DNA of 64,000 bases. It comes from Commensalibacter papalotli (ex Servin-Garciduenas et al. 2014). Its GTDB lineage: Bacteria; Pseudomonadota; Alphaproteobacteria; Acetobacterales; Acetobacteraceae. Below the pieces are notes generated by a model, which worked only from the letters and a program-made list of their open reading frames with translations, made no database searches and was not told the DNA's origin. Positions 46,858 to 56,197 of this stretch are shown one piece after another (within the stretch, counting starts at the first letter, position 1; every line of letters begins with the position of its first letter). The translations under genes and the position numbers were made by a program. The stretch is taken from the NCBI RefSeq assembly GCF_000527695.1, contig NZ_ATSX01000002.1, positions 310,001 through 374,000 on the forward strand, written 5' to 3'.

Positions 46858-47201
46858 CAGCGTTGATCTTATATGTAAATGAAATTAATAATCATTAACA
46901 ATAATTAATGACGTTAAGTTTTGTCAATTTATATATTAGACCAGTTAATAACATTATATTAATGATGTGATATTTTTATCTTGTTCAATTTTTGAAGGTG
47001 CTGCTTGGGTACGTTTAAGCATATTTTTTAAAAGATAAATGTGAATATTGTATATGCTTAGAGTAAATTAAAATGACTATTAAATTTTGTAGAATTTTGA
47101 TAAAGATCAACTTGAGTTGGCGTGTCAGATTCCAACATTAAAGTACATTATTTAACGTTAGAATCTGCAGATATAGGGTTTAATTATTTATCAATTTTAT
47201 A
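46858..47201. other. Intergenic region between porin and hisC
   Basis: About 340 AT-rich bases. An AT-rich run with partial symmetry (46886-46912) near the porin start might be regulatory, and a 14-pair hairpin lies at 47126-47167. No credible open frame with a ribosome binding site was seen. Confidence 0.35.
47126..47167 (-). terminator. RNA hairpin downstream of hisC
   Basis: On the minus strand CAGATTCTAACGTT pairs fully (two G-U pairs) with AATGTTGGAATCTG across a 14-base loop, 35 bases after the hisC stop. On the plus strand the two G-U pairs become mismatches, so the element favours minus-strand RNA. There is no T tract; it may be a rho-type or processing end. Confidence 0.5.
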
Positions 47202-48275
47202 TTAAATATCAAGATTACAAATATATTGAATTTCATGAACTAATTGTTTGCATTCTTCTTCGGTTCCAACGGTAATACGCAGCCAATTCTTAATCCGAGG
47301 TGTATTAAAATGCCGCACCAAAATATTTTTTTCTCTAAGTCGTGATGCAAGAGTAGCTCCTGAAATATTAGGATGAGATGTAAAAATAAAGTTAGCTTGT
47401 GATTCTAGTATTTTAAACCCAATCTTTCTAAGTGATTGTATCAGATGACTTCTATTGGCAATTATACGTTGGGCATTATGAACAGACCATTCAATGTCTT
47501 TGACAGCCTCTGTTGCGGCGGTTTGTGCCAAACGATCTAATGGATAAGAGTTAAAGCTGTCTTTAATGCGTCTGATACCCTCAATTAAATCTGGATTACC
47601 AACAGCGTATCCAACCCTTAAACCAGCCAAGGCATAAAACTTGGAAAAAGTTCTGATGACTAATAAATTAGGAAATTGCTTTACTAAAGAGACCACGGAT
47701 TCCCCGCCAAAATCTATATATGCTTCATCCACAATGACGACTTGATTACGGTGTTTCCTTAAATATTCTTGAATTAATTGAGGGTTTAATAAAACACCAG
47801 TAGGGGCATTAGGATTGGTTATGACAATACCAGCGCAATCTTTATCGGCATAATCTTGTAAATTAATTTCAAAATCTTCTGTTAGTGGAATTGTATTAAA
47901 AGCAATGTTAAATAAATTACAGTAAACAGGATAAAAGCTATAGGTAATATCAGGAAATAAAATGGGCTTATCGTGCTTTAATAGAGCAAAAAAAGCAAAG
48001 CCTAGAACTTCATCTGAACCGTTTCCTGCAAAAATATAATCTGTGTCTACATTATGTAATTTGGCTAGTTCTGAGCAAAGTTGATTCGAGGTTGGGTCTG
48101 GATACAGCTTTAGATGATCGGTAAGGGCTTCTTTTAAGACGTTTAATACTTTTGGAGACACACCATAGGCGTTTTCATTCGTGTTTAATTTAATTAGGTT
48201 TGTTACTTTGGGTTGTTCCCCTGGGGTATAAGGAACAATATCATTAACAAAAGGGCTCCAATAAGGATTAGTCAT
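47202..48275 (-). CDS. hisC: Histidinol-phosphate aminotransferase
   Basis: A 357-residue PLP enzyme of aminotransferase class I/II that forms histidinol phosphate in histidine synthesis. Motifs are NTNENAYGVSPKVL, AGNGSDEVLGFAF, ITNPNAPTGVLL, VIVDEAYIDFGG and the PLP lysine in TFSKFYALAGLRVGYAVG (near residue 212). In related bacteria a second copy can serve aromatic amino acid transamination, so phenylalanine/tyrosine synthesis is an alternative. Followed (upstream in sequence) by the ankyrin gene 34 bases away on the same strand, probably an operon. Confidence 0.93.
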   Translation of the reverse strand: MTNPYWSPFVNDIVPYTPGEQPKVTNLIKLNTNENAYGVSPKVLNVLKEALTDHLKLYPDPTSNQLCSELAKLHNVDTDYIFAGNGSDEVLGFAFFALLKHDKPILFPDITYSFYPVYCNLFNIAFNTIPLTEDFEINLQDYADKDCAGIVITNPNAPTGVLLNPQLIQEYLRKHRNQVVIVDEAYIDFGGESVVSLVKQFPNLLVIRTFSKFYALAGLRVGYAVGNPDLIEGIRRIKDSFNSYPLDRLAQTAATEAVKDIEWSVHNAQRIIANRSHLIQSLRKIGFKILESQANFIFTSHPNISGATLASRLREKNILVRHFNTPRIKNWLRITVGTEEECKQLVHEIQYICNLDI

Positions 48276-48309
48276 TTTAGTTTCCTAGATTAGTAATTTT
48301 TAAATAAAG

Positions 48310-48840
48310 CTAGTTCTGTTGTTTTAATAATTGAATTAGTTCGATATCGCCTTGGCTCTCGGCAAGTTTGATAGGGGTCGTTCCTTCACCATCCTCGTGA
48401 TGAGGATTAGCGCCTGATTGTAATAAAAGTTTAATCATATCTTTGCGCCCAAACAGAATGGCGAACATTAATGCTGTACGTTTAAGGTTGTTTTCAGCGT
48501 TAACGTCTGCTCCAGCTTTGATCAAAAGCTCGGCAATCGGGATATAGCCTTTAAACGCAACGCCCGTCAAAGCGGTGGCGCCTTTATTGTCGAGTATATT
48601 GGGATCTGCACCATGATCGAGTAATAATTGTACGGCTTGTGTATGATTATGATAACTTGCCAATATAAGGGCTGTGTGTCCTTCATGATTTTGGTGGTTT
48701 ATATCCATACCTGCTCTGATAAACTCTGTCAGAAGTTCTATTTCTCCTTGACGTGCTGTATCAAAATAGAGTGCTTCAATTTGCTCTGGGGTAAAAGTTG
48801 GTTTTTGAGATGACGCAGGCTTATCTGAATTGGAGGTCAT
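48310..48840 (-). CDS. Ankyrin repeat protein
   Basis: A 176-residue soluble protein made of about four ankyrin repeats (residues about 45-170). Units such as EGHTALILASYHNHTQAVQLLLDHGADPN, KGATALTGVAFKGYIPIAELLIKAGADVN and GEGTTPIKLAESQGDIELIQLL are seen. There is no signal peptide, so it is probably cytosolic and mediates protein-protein contact. Length and context resemble the small ankyrin proteins next to catalase or hisC genes in alphaproteobacteria. It shares strand with hisC. Confidence 0.9.
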   Translation of the reverse strand: MTSNSDKPASSQKPTFTPEQIEALYFDTARQGEIELLTEFIRAGMDINHQNHEGHTALILASYHNHTQAVQLLLDHGADPNILDNKGATALTGVAFKGYIPIAELLIKAGADVNAENNLKRTALMFAILFGRKDMIKLLLQSGANPHHEDGEGTTPIKLAESQGDIELIQLLKQQN

Positions 48841-49062
48841 GGTTATCCCCTCGTTTTATAAATAAAAGAATATTTTTTTTATTTTATCGAGATAGTTTGA
48901 AAAGAAAAGTTAATCCTTGATTTTTTTTGTTTTTAATTCTTGTTCAAGTTTGTCCCGTTGAATTTCGGTTTTATGGGTTAAGTAATAAGCGTCGTTATGA
49001 TAACAAGCAAAATCAATTCCTAAAATTATTAGTGCTGAAACAAGACAGATAATCCAATAAAA

Positions 49063-49323
49063 GTGTTGGAATTTTCTCTGTTGATATTTTTTTATTTTGC
49101 CATTGGTCTTTTTACTTGCAATATTCCTGTTCCTTTAGTGGGGATGTTTTTTGGTGCCCCTTCGGTTATGATAGGGGCAATTATACTAGCCTTGATACTT
49201 ACACTAGAGATGTGCTTGCAAAGAGATTGTAAGGTCGATTACCAAGAGTCCATGGATGCTTTTTGTTATTTGGGTATTATTATTGCGTTTTATATCATTT
49301 TTCTTCTTCTCTACTATTGGTGA
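49063..49323 (+). CDS. Small membrane protein of unknown function (tentative)
   Basis: An 86-codon frame with about three hydrophobic helices (LLIFFYFAIGLFT, VMIGAIILALILTLEM and YLGIIIAFYIIFLLLYYW). The composition looks like a true small membrane protein. The start is GTG or TTG (49063 or 49066) with no clear ribosome binding site (AATCCAATAAAA precedes), and the antisense strand is also open through part of it. Confidence is therefore moderate. Confidence 0.45.
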   Translation: MLEFSLLIFFYFAIGLFTCNIPVPLVGMFFGAPSVMIGAIILALILTLEMCLQRDCKVDYQESMDAFCYLGIIIAFYIIFLLLYYW

Positions 49324-49678
49324 TTTTTTTAAATTATTATCGCTATGAATATGGATTGTGGACGAGTTTAATTCTTAAGTGTTAAAGATTGTTTATTATA
49401 TTGATACAGTAATTATAAGTTTTTAACGCTTTGATCTAAAATTAATAATCCTTTTTATTTGGGCGTATAGTGTTTTTTTTTACCAAAAAAATAATGGTCT
49501 CTATTGTTTTTAAATGGTCATTTTGTTTTTTTTAACTCCCAACTTTTTGTGATATAAAGAGATGATAATCTAATTTAGTAAAGAATTTTGGTTTTCTTTT
49601 TTTAAATGCGTATTAAGATCATGTATTAATTGCTCTATGATTGATTAGGGTAAAAGACTTTATTTAGGAGAGATTTGA
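49324..49678. other. Intergenic region upstream of transketolase
   Basis: About 355 very AT-rich bases. It presumably carries the promoter of the tkt block; the tkt ribosome binding site TTTAGGAGAGATTTGA ends it. No ORF or stable hairpin was seen. Confidence 0.4.
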
Positions 49679-51751
49679 ATGAATATTGATGAACTTTGTA
49701 TTAATACAATTCGTGGTTTAGCGATTGACCAAGTACAGGCTGCCAATTCTGGGCATCCTGGAACACCAATGGGTTTGGCACCAGCTGCATATGCGCTGTG
49801 GAATAACGTGTTAAATTATGATCCAGCAAACCCATTATGGCCAGCACGCGATCGTTTTGTGCTTTCTGGTGGTCACGCTTCTGCATTATTATATTCAATG
49901 ATTCATTTAGCTGGAATTCACAATGTTACCCATGATGGTAAAGTTGAGCAAAAGCCAGCATTGACTCTACAAGATTTAGAACAGTTTAGACAGTTTAATT
50001 CAAAAACTCCTGGTCATCCAGAATATCGTCATACAGCTGGTGTTGAAACAACCACAGGACCTTTGGGACAAGGGTTGGCAACTTCTGTAGGGATGGCCAT
50101 TGCACAAAAATGGTTGGCCTCAAGATATAATCAACAAGGTTTTCCTTTGTTTGATTATCACATCTATACCTTCTGTGGTGATGGTGATTTAATGGAAGGA
50201 ATTTCTTATGAAGCTGCTTCTGTTGCTGGTCATTTAAAACTTGGAAATTTGGTTTGGGTTTACGACCGTAACCGCATTTCTATTGAAGGTAATATTAACA
50301 TTGCCTTTACAGACGATGTTGCAAAACGCTTCAAAGCCCAAGGTTGGCATATTCATGAAGTGAAAGATGCCAATAACATTGCAGACTTCCAAGCAAAATT
50401 ACATGAAGCACGTCAAGCATCTGATGCACCAAGTTTGGTTATCTTAGATAGTATCATTGGGTATGGTTCTCCTAACAAAGCTGGTACACATGGTGTTCAT
50501 GGTGAACCTCTTGGACCAGATGAAGTTAAGGCAACTAAAAAAGTATATGGTATGCCTGAAGATAAAACATTCTATGTTGCAGATGGCGTCAAAGAACATT
50601 TTGCTGCTGGCATTGGTAAACGTGGTGCGGAAGCAAGCCAAAAATGGAATGCATTATTTGCTGAATATAAAACAAAGCATCCAGAACTTGCTCAAGAAAT
50701 TGAAGATATTATTCATCATCGTTTACCAAAAGGGTGGGACAAAGATATTCCAGTTTTTGAGGCTGATCCAAAAGGGGTTGCTTCTCGTGCAAGTTCTGGA
50801 AAAGTATTGAACGCAATTGCTAAAAACATTCCTTGGATGGTTGGTGGGTCTGCTGACCTTGCACCTTCAAATAAAAGCTGGTTAGAATTTGCTGACGCAG
50901 GTGTATTCCAAAGCCCTGATTATCCAGAAGGTAATGGCACTTTTTGTGGTCGTAATATTCATTACGGTGTTCGTGAACACGCAATGGGTGCAATCGCCAA
51001 TGGTATCGCATTAAGTGGTCTTAGAACTTACGCTGCTGGATTCTTTATTTTCTCTGATTATATGAAAAACCCAGTTCGCTTGGCTTCTATTATGGGCTTG
51101 CCGATTGTTTATGTATTTACACATGATAGTATTGGTGTTGGCGAAGATGGTCCGACCCATCAACCTATTGAACAATTAGCACATTTCCGTGCAACTCCAG
51201 GGATTCGTACAATTCGACCAGCGGATGCAAATGAAGTTGTAGAAGCATGGAAACTGGCAATGGGACAAGATTATAATCATGCTCATCCTGTTGTTTTGGC
51301 ATTAAGCCGTCAAAATTTACCCACTATTGATCGTTCTAAATACGCCTCTGCTGCAGGGTTACACAAAGGGGGTTATGTTGTTGCTTGTTGTGGTGAGTTG
51401 CCTGAAGTGATCTTGATTGCATCTGGCAGTGAAGTTGGGCTGGCGATGGAAGCATATGAGGTATTGATTAAAGAAGGTCAAAAAGCTCGTGTTGTTTCTA
51501 TGCCTTCATGGGAAATCTTTGAAGAGCAACCACAATCTTATCGTGACGAAGTATTACCTCCACATATCACGGGTCGTGTTGCGATCGAACAGGGATCTCC
51601 AATTGGTTGGGACCGTTATGCAGGTCCAACTGGAGCCATCATTGCAATGCGCAGTTTTGGGGCTTCTGCACCTTATGATAAATTACGCGAACATTTCGGT
51701 TTTACAGTAGAAAATGTTCTTAAAGTTGCTAGAGAGCAGCTTAAAAAATAG
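49679..51751 (+). CDS. tkt: Transketolase
   Basis: TPP-dependent two-carbon transfer between pentose phosphates, glyceraldehyde 3-phosphate and erythrose 4-phosphate. The 690 residues show the N-terminal TPP motif YTFCGDGDLMEGISYEAASVAG, GHPGTPMGLAP and ETTTGPLGQGLATSVG. The middle PYR domain has YGVREHAMGAIANGIAL and THDSIGVGEDGPTHQP, and the C-terminal domain follows. It heads the block tkt-tal-pgi-gnd on one strand and has its own terminator. It would receive erythrose 4-phosphate from the polyol island. Confidence 0.97.
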   Translation: MNIDELCINTIRGLAIDQVQAANSGHPGTPMGLAPAAYALWNNVLNYDPANPLWPARDRFVLSGGHASALLYSMIHLAGIHNVTHDGKVEQKPALTLQDLEQFRQFNSKTPGHPEYRHTAGVETTTGPLGQGLATSVGMAIAQKWLASRYNQQGFPLFDYHIYTFCGDGDLMEGISYEAASVAGHLKLGNLVWVYDRNRISIEGNINIAFTDDVAKRFKAQGWHIHEVKDANNIADFQAKLHEARQASDAPSLVILDSIIGYGSPNKAGTHGVHGEPLGPDEVKATKKVYGMPEDKTFYVADGVKEHFAAGIGKRGAEASQKWNALFAEYKTKHPELAQEIEDIIHHRLPKGWDKDIPVFEADPKGVASRASSGKVLNAIAKNIPWMVGGSADLAPSNKSWLEFADAGVFQSPDYPEGNGTFCGRNIHYGVREHAMGAIANGIALSGLRTYAAGFFIFSDYMKNPVRLASIMGLPIVYVFTHDSIGVGEDGPTHQPIEQLAHFRATPGIRTIRPADANEVVEAWKLAMGQDYNHAHPVVLALSRQNLPTIDRSKYASAAGLHKGGYVVACCGELPEVILIASGSEVGLAMEAYEVLIKEGQKARVVSMPSWEIFEEQPQSYRDEVLPPHITGRVAIEQGSPIGWDRYAGPTGAIIAMRSFGASAPYDKLREHFGFTVENVLKVAREQLKK

Positions 51752-51767
51752 TGGATTAGATGAAAAG

Positions 51768-51800
51768 AGCCCTCTTTACAATAGCTAGAAAGAGGGCTTT
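51768..51800 (+). terminator. Terminator of tkt
   Basis: AGCCCTCTTT (51768-51777) pairs with AAAGAGGGCT (51789-51798) followed by TTTAAT. Seventeen bases after the tkt stop, so tal probably has its own promoter or depends on readthrough. Confidence 0.85.
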
Positions 51801-51870
51801 AATATTTGTAATATGACATAATTAGTACATAATTTGTTTTATAAGTTAACTTTAAAAGGAAAAAATTCAA

Positions 51871-53007
51871 ATGGCTGAAAATCCTCTTGTTCAACTTGAA
51901 AAATATGGACAATCTCCGTGGTTAGATTTTATTCAACGTTCTTTTACTGCGAATGGCAGTCTTAAAAAATTGGTTGATGAAGATAACCTTAAAGGGGTTA
52001 CTTCTAACCCAGCAATTTTTGAAAAAGCAATGGGTCATGGAACAGAATATGATCCACAATTCAAAGAATTAATTGCATCTGGCTTGACTGATGTTCCAAC
52101 ATTATATGAAACAGCCGCGATTGAAGATATCCGCAATACATGTAAAGTAATGTTTCCTGTGTGGGAAAAAACCAAAGGCGTTGATGGATATGTAAGCCTG
52201 GAAGTGTCTCCTTATATTGCGATGGATGGTCAAAAGACAATCGAAGAAGCACGTCGTTTATGGAAACAAGTTGCTGAAAAAAATCTGATGATTAAAATTC
52301 CAGCAACAGCACCCTGTATTCCTGCGATTGAAACAGCAATTTCTGAAGGCATTAACGTTAATGTCACTTTGTTGTTCTCTTTGGATGCTTATAAAAATGT
52401 TTTAGAAGCCTATATTGCTGGTTTAGAAAAACATCTAGCCAAAGGTCATCATATTGGTCATATTTCCAGTGTTGCCTCATTCTTTGTAAGTCGTATTGAT
52501 ACAGCAATTGATAAAGAAATCGATACCCGTGTTGCTGCTGGTGACAAAGATAGTGCAGCATTAAAAGCTGTTCGTGGTAAAGTCGCCCTTGCGAATGCGA
52601 AAATGGCTTATCAACATTATCTTGAAGTTTTAAAAACAGATCGTTGGAAAAAGCTTGCTGCTGCTGGTGCTAAACCACAACGTTTATTGTGGGCAAGTAC
52701 TGGATGTAAAGATAAATCTTTCCCTGACACAATCTATGTTGATGAGTTGATTGGTCAAGATACCGTGAATACAATTCCTCCTGCAACAATGGATGCTTTT
52801 CGCGATCATGGAACGGCTTCTCAAACACTAGATAAGGATGTTGAGGGAGCTAAAAAAATATTATCAGAAGCTCAACGTTTAAATTTAAATTTAGCAGGTG
52901 TAACAGATAAATTGTTAGCTGATGGTGTTGCTCAATTTGCAACTGCATTTGATCAACTGTTGGGTTCTGTTAAAGAAAAACTAGAAACTTTACAAAGTGG
53001 GAAATAA
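51871..53007 (+). CDS. tal: Transaldolase
   Basis: Class I aldolase moving dihydroxyacetone between sedoheptulose 7-phosphate and erythrose 4-phosphate. The 378-residue (long, TalB-like bacterial subfamily) product has GVTSNPAIFEKAM, the Schiff-base lysine in NLMIKIPATAPCIPAIE (near residue 141), GHISSVASFFVSRIDTAIDK and RLLWASTGCKDKSFPDT. In acetic acid bacteria such as Gluconobacter this domain is usually fused to glucose-6-phosphate isomerase; here a stop codon separates it from the pgi gene. Confidence 0.95.
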   Translation: MAENPLVQLEKYGQSPWLDFIQRSFTANGSLKKLVDEDNLKGVTSNPAIFEKAMGHGTEYDPQFKELIASGLTDVPTLYETAAIEDIRNTCKVMFPVWEKTKGVDGYVSLEVSPYIAMDGQKTIEEARRLWKQVAEKNLMIKIPATAPCIPAIETAISEGINVNVTLLFSLDAYKNVLEAYIAGLEKHLAKGHHIGHISSVASFFVSRIDTAIDKEIDTRVAAGDKDSAALKAVRGKVALANAKMAYQHYLEVLKTDRWKKLAAAGAKPQRLLWASTGCKDKSFPDTIYVDELIGQDTVNTIPPATMDAFRDHGTASQTLDKDVEGAKKILSEAQRLNLNLAGVTDKLLADGVAQFATAFDQLLGSVKEKLETLQSGK

Positions 53008-53011
53008 TTTA

Positions 53012-54733
53012 ATGCAGGACGAACAATTAATTCAAATGCAATCTGCATTACCAGCAGATCATCAAAAAGCCGTGCAAGAAGGCCTAAACGCTTGGGATAA
53101 AGAGGGTAAAGTCAAAAAAATCTGGGCGCGTGATGCTTCTGTGTGGACAGGAAAAGATGAAAGTAAATGGCTTGGGTGGTTAGATATTGTTGATGAACAA
53201 GTTGGTGACCTTGCAACCCTTGAGGCTTTTCAAAACGAAGTTAAAGCCAGAGGTTTTACGGATGTTTTATTGCTTGGAATGGGAGGGTCTAGTCTTGGGC
53301 CAGAAGTTTTAGGTGAAGTATTTGGTCATCAAACAGGTTTCCCAACTCTGCATGTGTTGGATAGTACAGACCCACAACAAGTTTTTACCTTTCAACAAAA
53401 AGTAGATCTAGGGAAAACGTTATTCATTGTTTCTTCTAAATCTGGTGGAACATTAGAGCCAAACATTTTAAAAGCTTATTTCTATAATGAAGCTAAAAAA
53501 GTTGTTGGTGATAAGGTCGGAAGCCATTTTGTGACTGTAACTGATCCTGGTTCTCATATGGAAGATGTTGCTAAACAAGACGGTTTTTGGAAAATCTTTT
53601 ACGGTAAAAAAGATATTGGTGGACGTTATTCTGTCTTATCTAATTTTGGTATTATCCCCGCAGCAGCAGCTGGACTACCACTAAGGGCTTTGTTACAATC
53701 TGCTCATAAAATGCAAAAAGCATGTGCCGCAGAAACTTCTTTGACTCAAAATCTTGGTCTCCAGTTGGGCGCTATCTGGGGAACAGCGGTTGCACAATTC
53801 AAAAGAGATAAATTTACCATTATTGCTTCTCCTGCCATTAACTCTTTGGGTGCTTGGTTGGAACAGTTGCTTGCTGAATCAACAGGTAAGATTGGTAAGG
53901 GTATTGTTCCAATTGATGAGGAAACTCTGACAACCCCAGATCATTATGGTAATGATCGTTTGTTTGTGTATTTGCGTTTAAATGGTAATGTTGATGCAGC
54001 TCAAGATAAAGCATTAGAAGCTTTAAAAGCAGCTGGTCATCCAGTGGTTACCTTGAATTTACAAGATAAGAACCAAATTGCACAAGTTTTCTATCAAACC
54101 GAATTCGCAACGGCAGTCGCTGGTTCCTTTATTAGAATTGATCCATTTGATCAACCTGATGTTGAAGCAAGTAAAATCGAAACCAAAAAAATTACCACAG
54201 CTTATAATGAGCATGGTAAGTTACCAGATATTACCCCTGTGGTTCGTGATGGTAATTTTGAAGTATATGCAGGTAAAGTTGAAGTTGAAAAATTACAAAA
54301 TGCTTCTTCTTTGACAGATGCTTTAAAAACATTATTTTCTCAGGTTCAAACTGGGGATTATGTTGGTGTATTGGCTTATATCGAACGTGATCTTGCAACG
54401 CGTGATTGGATTCAAAAAATTCGTTTGGCTATTCGTGACAAGAAAAAAGTTGCAACAGCTGCGGAATTTGGTCCTCGTTTCTTACACTCTACAGGCCAAG
54501 CCTATAAAGGTGGGCCAAAAACAGGTGTATTCTTGCAAATCACTGTTGATGATGTCAAAGATTTGCCAGTTCCAGCAGAAAAATATACATTTGGAATTGT
54601 AAAAGAGGCACAAGCTCGTGGTGATTTTGATGTTTTGTCAGAACGTGATAGAAGAGTGATCCGTATTCATGTCAAAGGGGATATGAAAGCGGGCTTGGAA
54701 ACTTTGAGCAAGACTATTTTAAGCGCTTTGTAG
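53012..54733 (+). CDS. pgi: Glucose-6-phosphate isomerase
   Basis: Interconverts glucose 6-phosphate and fructose 6-phosphate. With the ATG at 53012 the product has 573 residues; a GTG at 52997 overlapping tal is an alternative. SIS-domain motifs are LLGMGGSSLGPEVLGEVF, FIVSSKSGGTLEPNILKAY and GGRYSVLSNFGIIPAA, with ALGAWLEQLLAEST-like NSLGAWLEQLLAESTGKIG downstream. The protein is of the type normally seen as the C-terminal half of a Tal-Pgi fusion. AGTGGGAAAT serves as ribosome binding site, inside the end of tal, so translation is probably coupled. Confidence 0.95.
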   Translation: MQDEQLIQMQSALPADHQKAVQEGLNAWDKEGKVKKIWARDASVWTGKDESKWLGWLDIVDEQVGDLATLEAFQNEVKARGFTDVLLLGMGGSSLGPEVLGEVFGHQTGFPTLHVLDSTDPQQVFTFQQKVDLGKTLFIVSSKSGGTLEPNILKAYFYNEAKKVVGDKVGSHFVTVTDPGSHMEDVAKQDGFWKIFYGKKDIGGRYSVLSNFGIIPAAAAGLPLRALLQSAHKMQKACAAETSLTQNLGLQLGAIWGTAVAQFKRDKFTIIASPAINSLGAWLEQLLAESTGKIGKGIVPIDEETLTTPDHYGNDRLFVYLRLNGNVDAAQDKALEALKAAGHPVVTLNLQDKNQIAQVFYQTEFATAVAGSFIRIDPFDQPDVEASKIETKKITTAYNEHGKLPDITPVVRDGNFEVYAGKVEVEKLQNASSLTDALKTLFSQVQTGDYVGVLAYIERDLATRDWIQKIRLAIRDKKKVATAAEFGPRFLHSTGQAYKGGPKTGVFLQITVDDVKDLPVPAEKYTFGIVKEAQARGDFDVLSERDRRVIRIHVKGDMKAGLETLSKTILSAL

Positions 54734-54746
54734 TTTAAAACAGAAA

Positions 54747-54775
54747 GTGTCTTGTGGGATTAATCTTCAAGGCAC
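54747..54775 (+). other. RNA hairpin between pgi and gnd
   Basis: GTGTCTTG (54747-54754) pairs with CAAGGCAC (54768-54775) including one G-U, then TTCATTTT. It is either a weak terminator or a processing element between pgi and gnd. Confidence 0.5.
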
Positions 54776-54811
54776 CTTCATTTTATGATGTTAATTTAAA
54801 GGAAAATTATT

Positions 54812-55795
54812 ATGAAATTAGGTATGTATGGTTTGGGCAGAATGGGTGGCAATATGGCTGTTCGTTTGGCTCGTCATGGTCATGAAGTTGTTTTATTAAA
54901 CCGTACTCGTGCAGTCAGTGATAAAATTCATGCTGAAGCACCTAAAAGCGCTGTTGTAGATGATTTAGAAGCATTGGTTGCAGCACTTCCTTCTCCTAAA
55001 GTGATTTGGGTGATGTTACCATCTGGTGATGTTACTGAAAAAGCCATTGAAACGCTTGGTAATATGCTTAGCAAAGGCGATATCGTTATTGATGGTGGTA
55101 ACACATGTTACAAAGATGATGTTCGTCGTGCGAAGATCTTACATGCAAAAGGTATTCACTATGTTGATGTTGGAACCTCTGGTGGGGTTTGGGGTCTAGA
55201 ACGTGGTTATTGTATGATGTATGGTGGAAATCAAGAAGCTGTAGATCATATTGACCCTATTCTTGAATCTTTGGCACCTGGGATTGGGGATATTCCTCGT
55301 ACAAAAAACCGTGGTTCAAATTTAAACCCACGTGCGGAAAAAGGATATCTACATTGCGGTCCAGCAGGTTCTGGTCACTTTGTGAAAATGGTTCATAATG
55401 GTATTGAATACGGAATGATGCAAGCCTATGCAGAAGGGTTTGACATTATGCGTATGAAAGGGTCTGATCGTTTACCAGAAGAACAACGTTTTGATTTAAA
55501 TATGGCTGATATCGCTGAAGTATGGCGTCGCGGTAGTGTAATTCCTTCATGGTTATTGGATCTTTGTGCTGATGCATTGGCTGTTGATGGTGACCTTTCT
55601 AAATTCCAAGGGGACGTTGCTGACACAGGTGAAGGTCGTTGGACGATTGAAGCTGCAATCGAAGAAGCTGTTCCTGCGCCAGTTATTACAGCTGCGTTAT
55701 TTACTCGTTTCCGTTCACGTTCAGGAAACACATATGCTGAAAAAATGTTATCAGCAATGCGTTTTGGCTTTGGCGGACACGTAGAAAAAAAATAA
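54812..55795 (+). CDS. gnd: 6-phosphogluconate dehydrogenase, short (GndA/YqeC-like) type
   Basis: Oxidative decarboxylation of 6-phosphogluconate to ribulose 5-phosphate. The 327 residues belong to the short, mostly NAD-preferring class found in acetic acid bacteria. Visible are [19 protein letters not shown] with LLNRTR after strand 2, [31 protein letters not shown], and the catalytic lysine block [22 protein letters not shown]. It belongs to the tkt-tal-pgi-gnd block and ends with a terminator. Confidence 0.95.
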   Translation: MKLGMYGLGRMGGNMAVRLARHGHEVVLLNRTRAVSDKIHAEAPKSAVVDDLEALVAALPSPKVIWVMLPSGDVTEKAIETLGNMLSKGDIVIDGGNTCYKDDVRRAKILHAKGIHYVDVGTSGGVWGLERGYCMMYGGNQEAVDHIDPILESLAPGIGDIPRTKNRGSNLNPRAEKGYLHCGPAGSGHFVKMVHNGIEYGMMQAYAEGFDIMRMKGSDRLPEEQRFDLNMADIAEVWRRGSVIPSWLLDLCADALAVDGDLSKFQGDVADTGEGRWTIEAAIEEAVPAPVITAALFTRFRSRSGNTYAEKMLSAMRFGFGGHVEKK

Positions 55796-55820
55796 AATTT
55801 TTGTAAGTATTTCTGCAATA

Positions 55821-55854
55821 AAAGCTTTAATCGTAAAGGTTAAAGCTTTTTTTT
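55821..55854 (+). terminator. Terminator of gnd
   Basis: AAAGCTTTAA (55821-55830) pairs with TTAAAGCTTT (55840-55849), with eight T from 55847. About 25 bases after the gnd stop. Confidence 0.9.
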
Positions 55855-56197
55855 ATGCCATTTATTTCTTTTGAGCTTATAAAAATATAATTTAATAATT
55901 TTTGGATGTTTTCTAAATTTTTTTTAAGCAAAGTAAACAATTTGTTATACATTCTCTGCGATATTCTAATATAGAATAACGTTTAAACAGTCATTACACG
56001 GTTATAATTAAGGATTAAAAGGTGAAGAATTTATGAACCAATAATCATATTTTCTTAGTTTAAGTATAAAACATAATTATACTTCTCACTCGGTATTTTA
56101 TAAATATCGTAATAAAAAAAATTAATAATTTTATCATTCAAGAAACAAAATAATGAATAGACATGAGTAGTGTCTGTTCATAGATGGAGGTCATGGT
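55855..56197. other. Leader region of the pyruvate:ferredoxin oxidoreductase operon
   Basis: About 340 bases between the gnd terminator and the iron-sulfur flavoprotein. Mostly AT-rich promoter sequence. A 9-pair hairpin (56155-56163 with 56171-56179) sits just upstream of the ribosome binding site. No ORF recognised. Confidence 0.4.
56155..56179 (+). promoter_or_regulatory. 5'-leader hairpin before the FeS flavoprotein gene
   Basis: GAATAGACA pairs with TGTCTGTTC (one G-U) around a 7-base loop, ending 18 bases before the ATG and close to the GGAGG ribosome binding site at 56186-56190. It could affect translation; unproven. Confidence 0.35.

Noticed and set aside
46880-46915. Fur-box-like AT-rich sequence upstream of the OprB porin
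   Set aside because: Only partial match to a GATAATGATAATCATTATC-type box in strongly AT-rich DNA; no iron-related gene next to it.
46990-47030. 22-codon minus-strand frame starting MLKRTQAAPSK
   Set aside because: No ribosome binding site; very short; no supporting context.
52997-53011. GTG as the pgi start
   Set aside because: The ATG at 53012 has the better purine tract spacing and does not overlap tal, though the GTG remains possible.
55426-55818. Minus-strand open frame of 130 codons
   Set aside because: Antisense shadow of gnd, with no ribosome binding site and no family resemblance.
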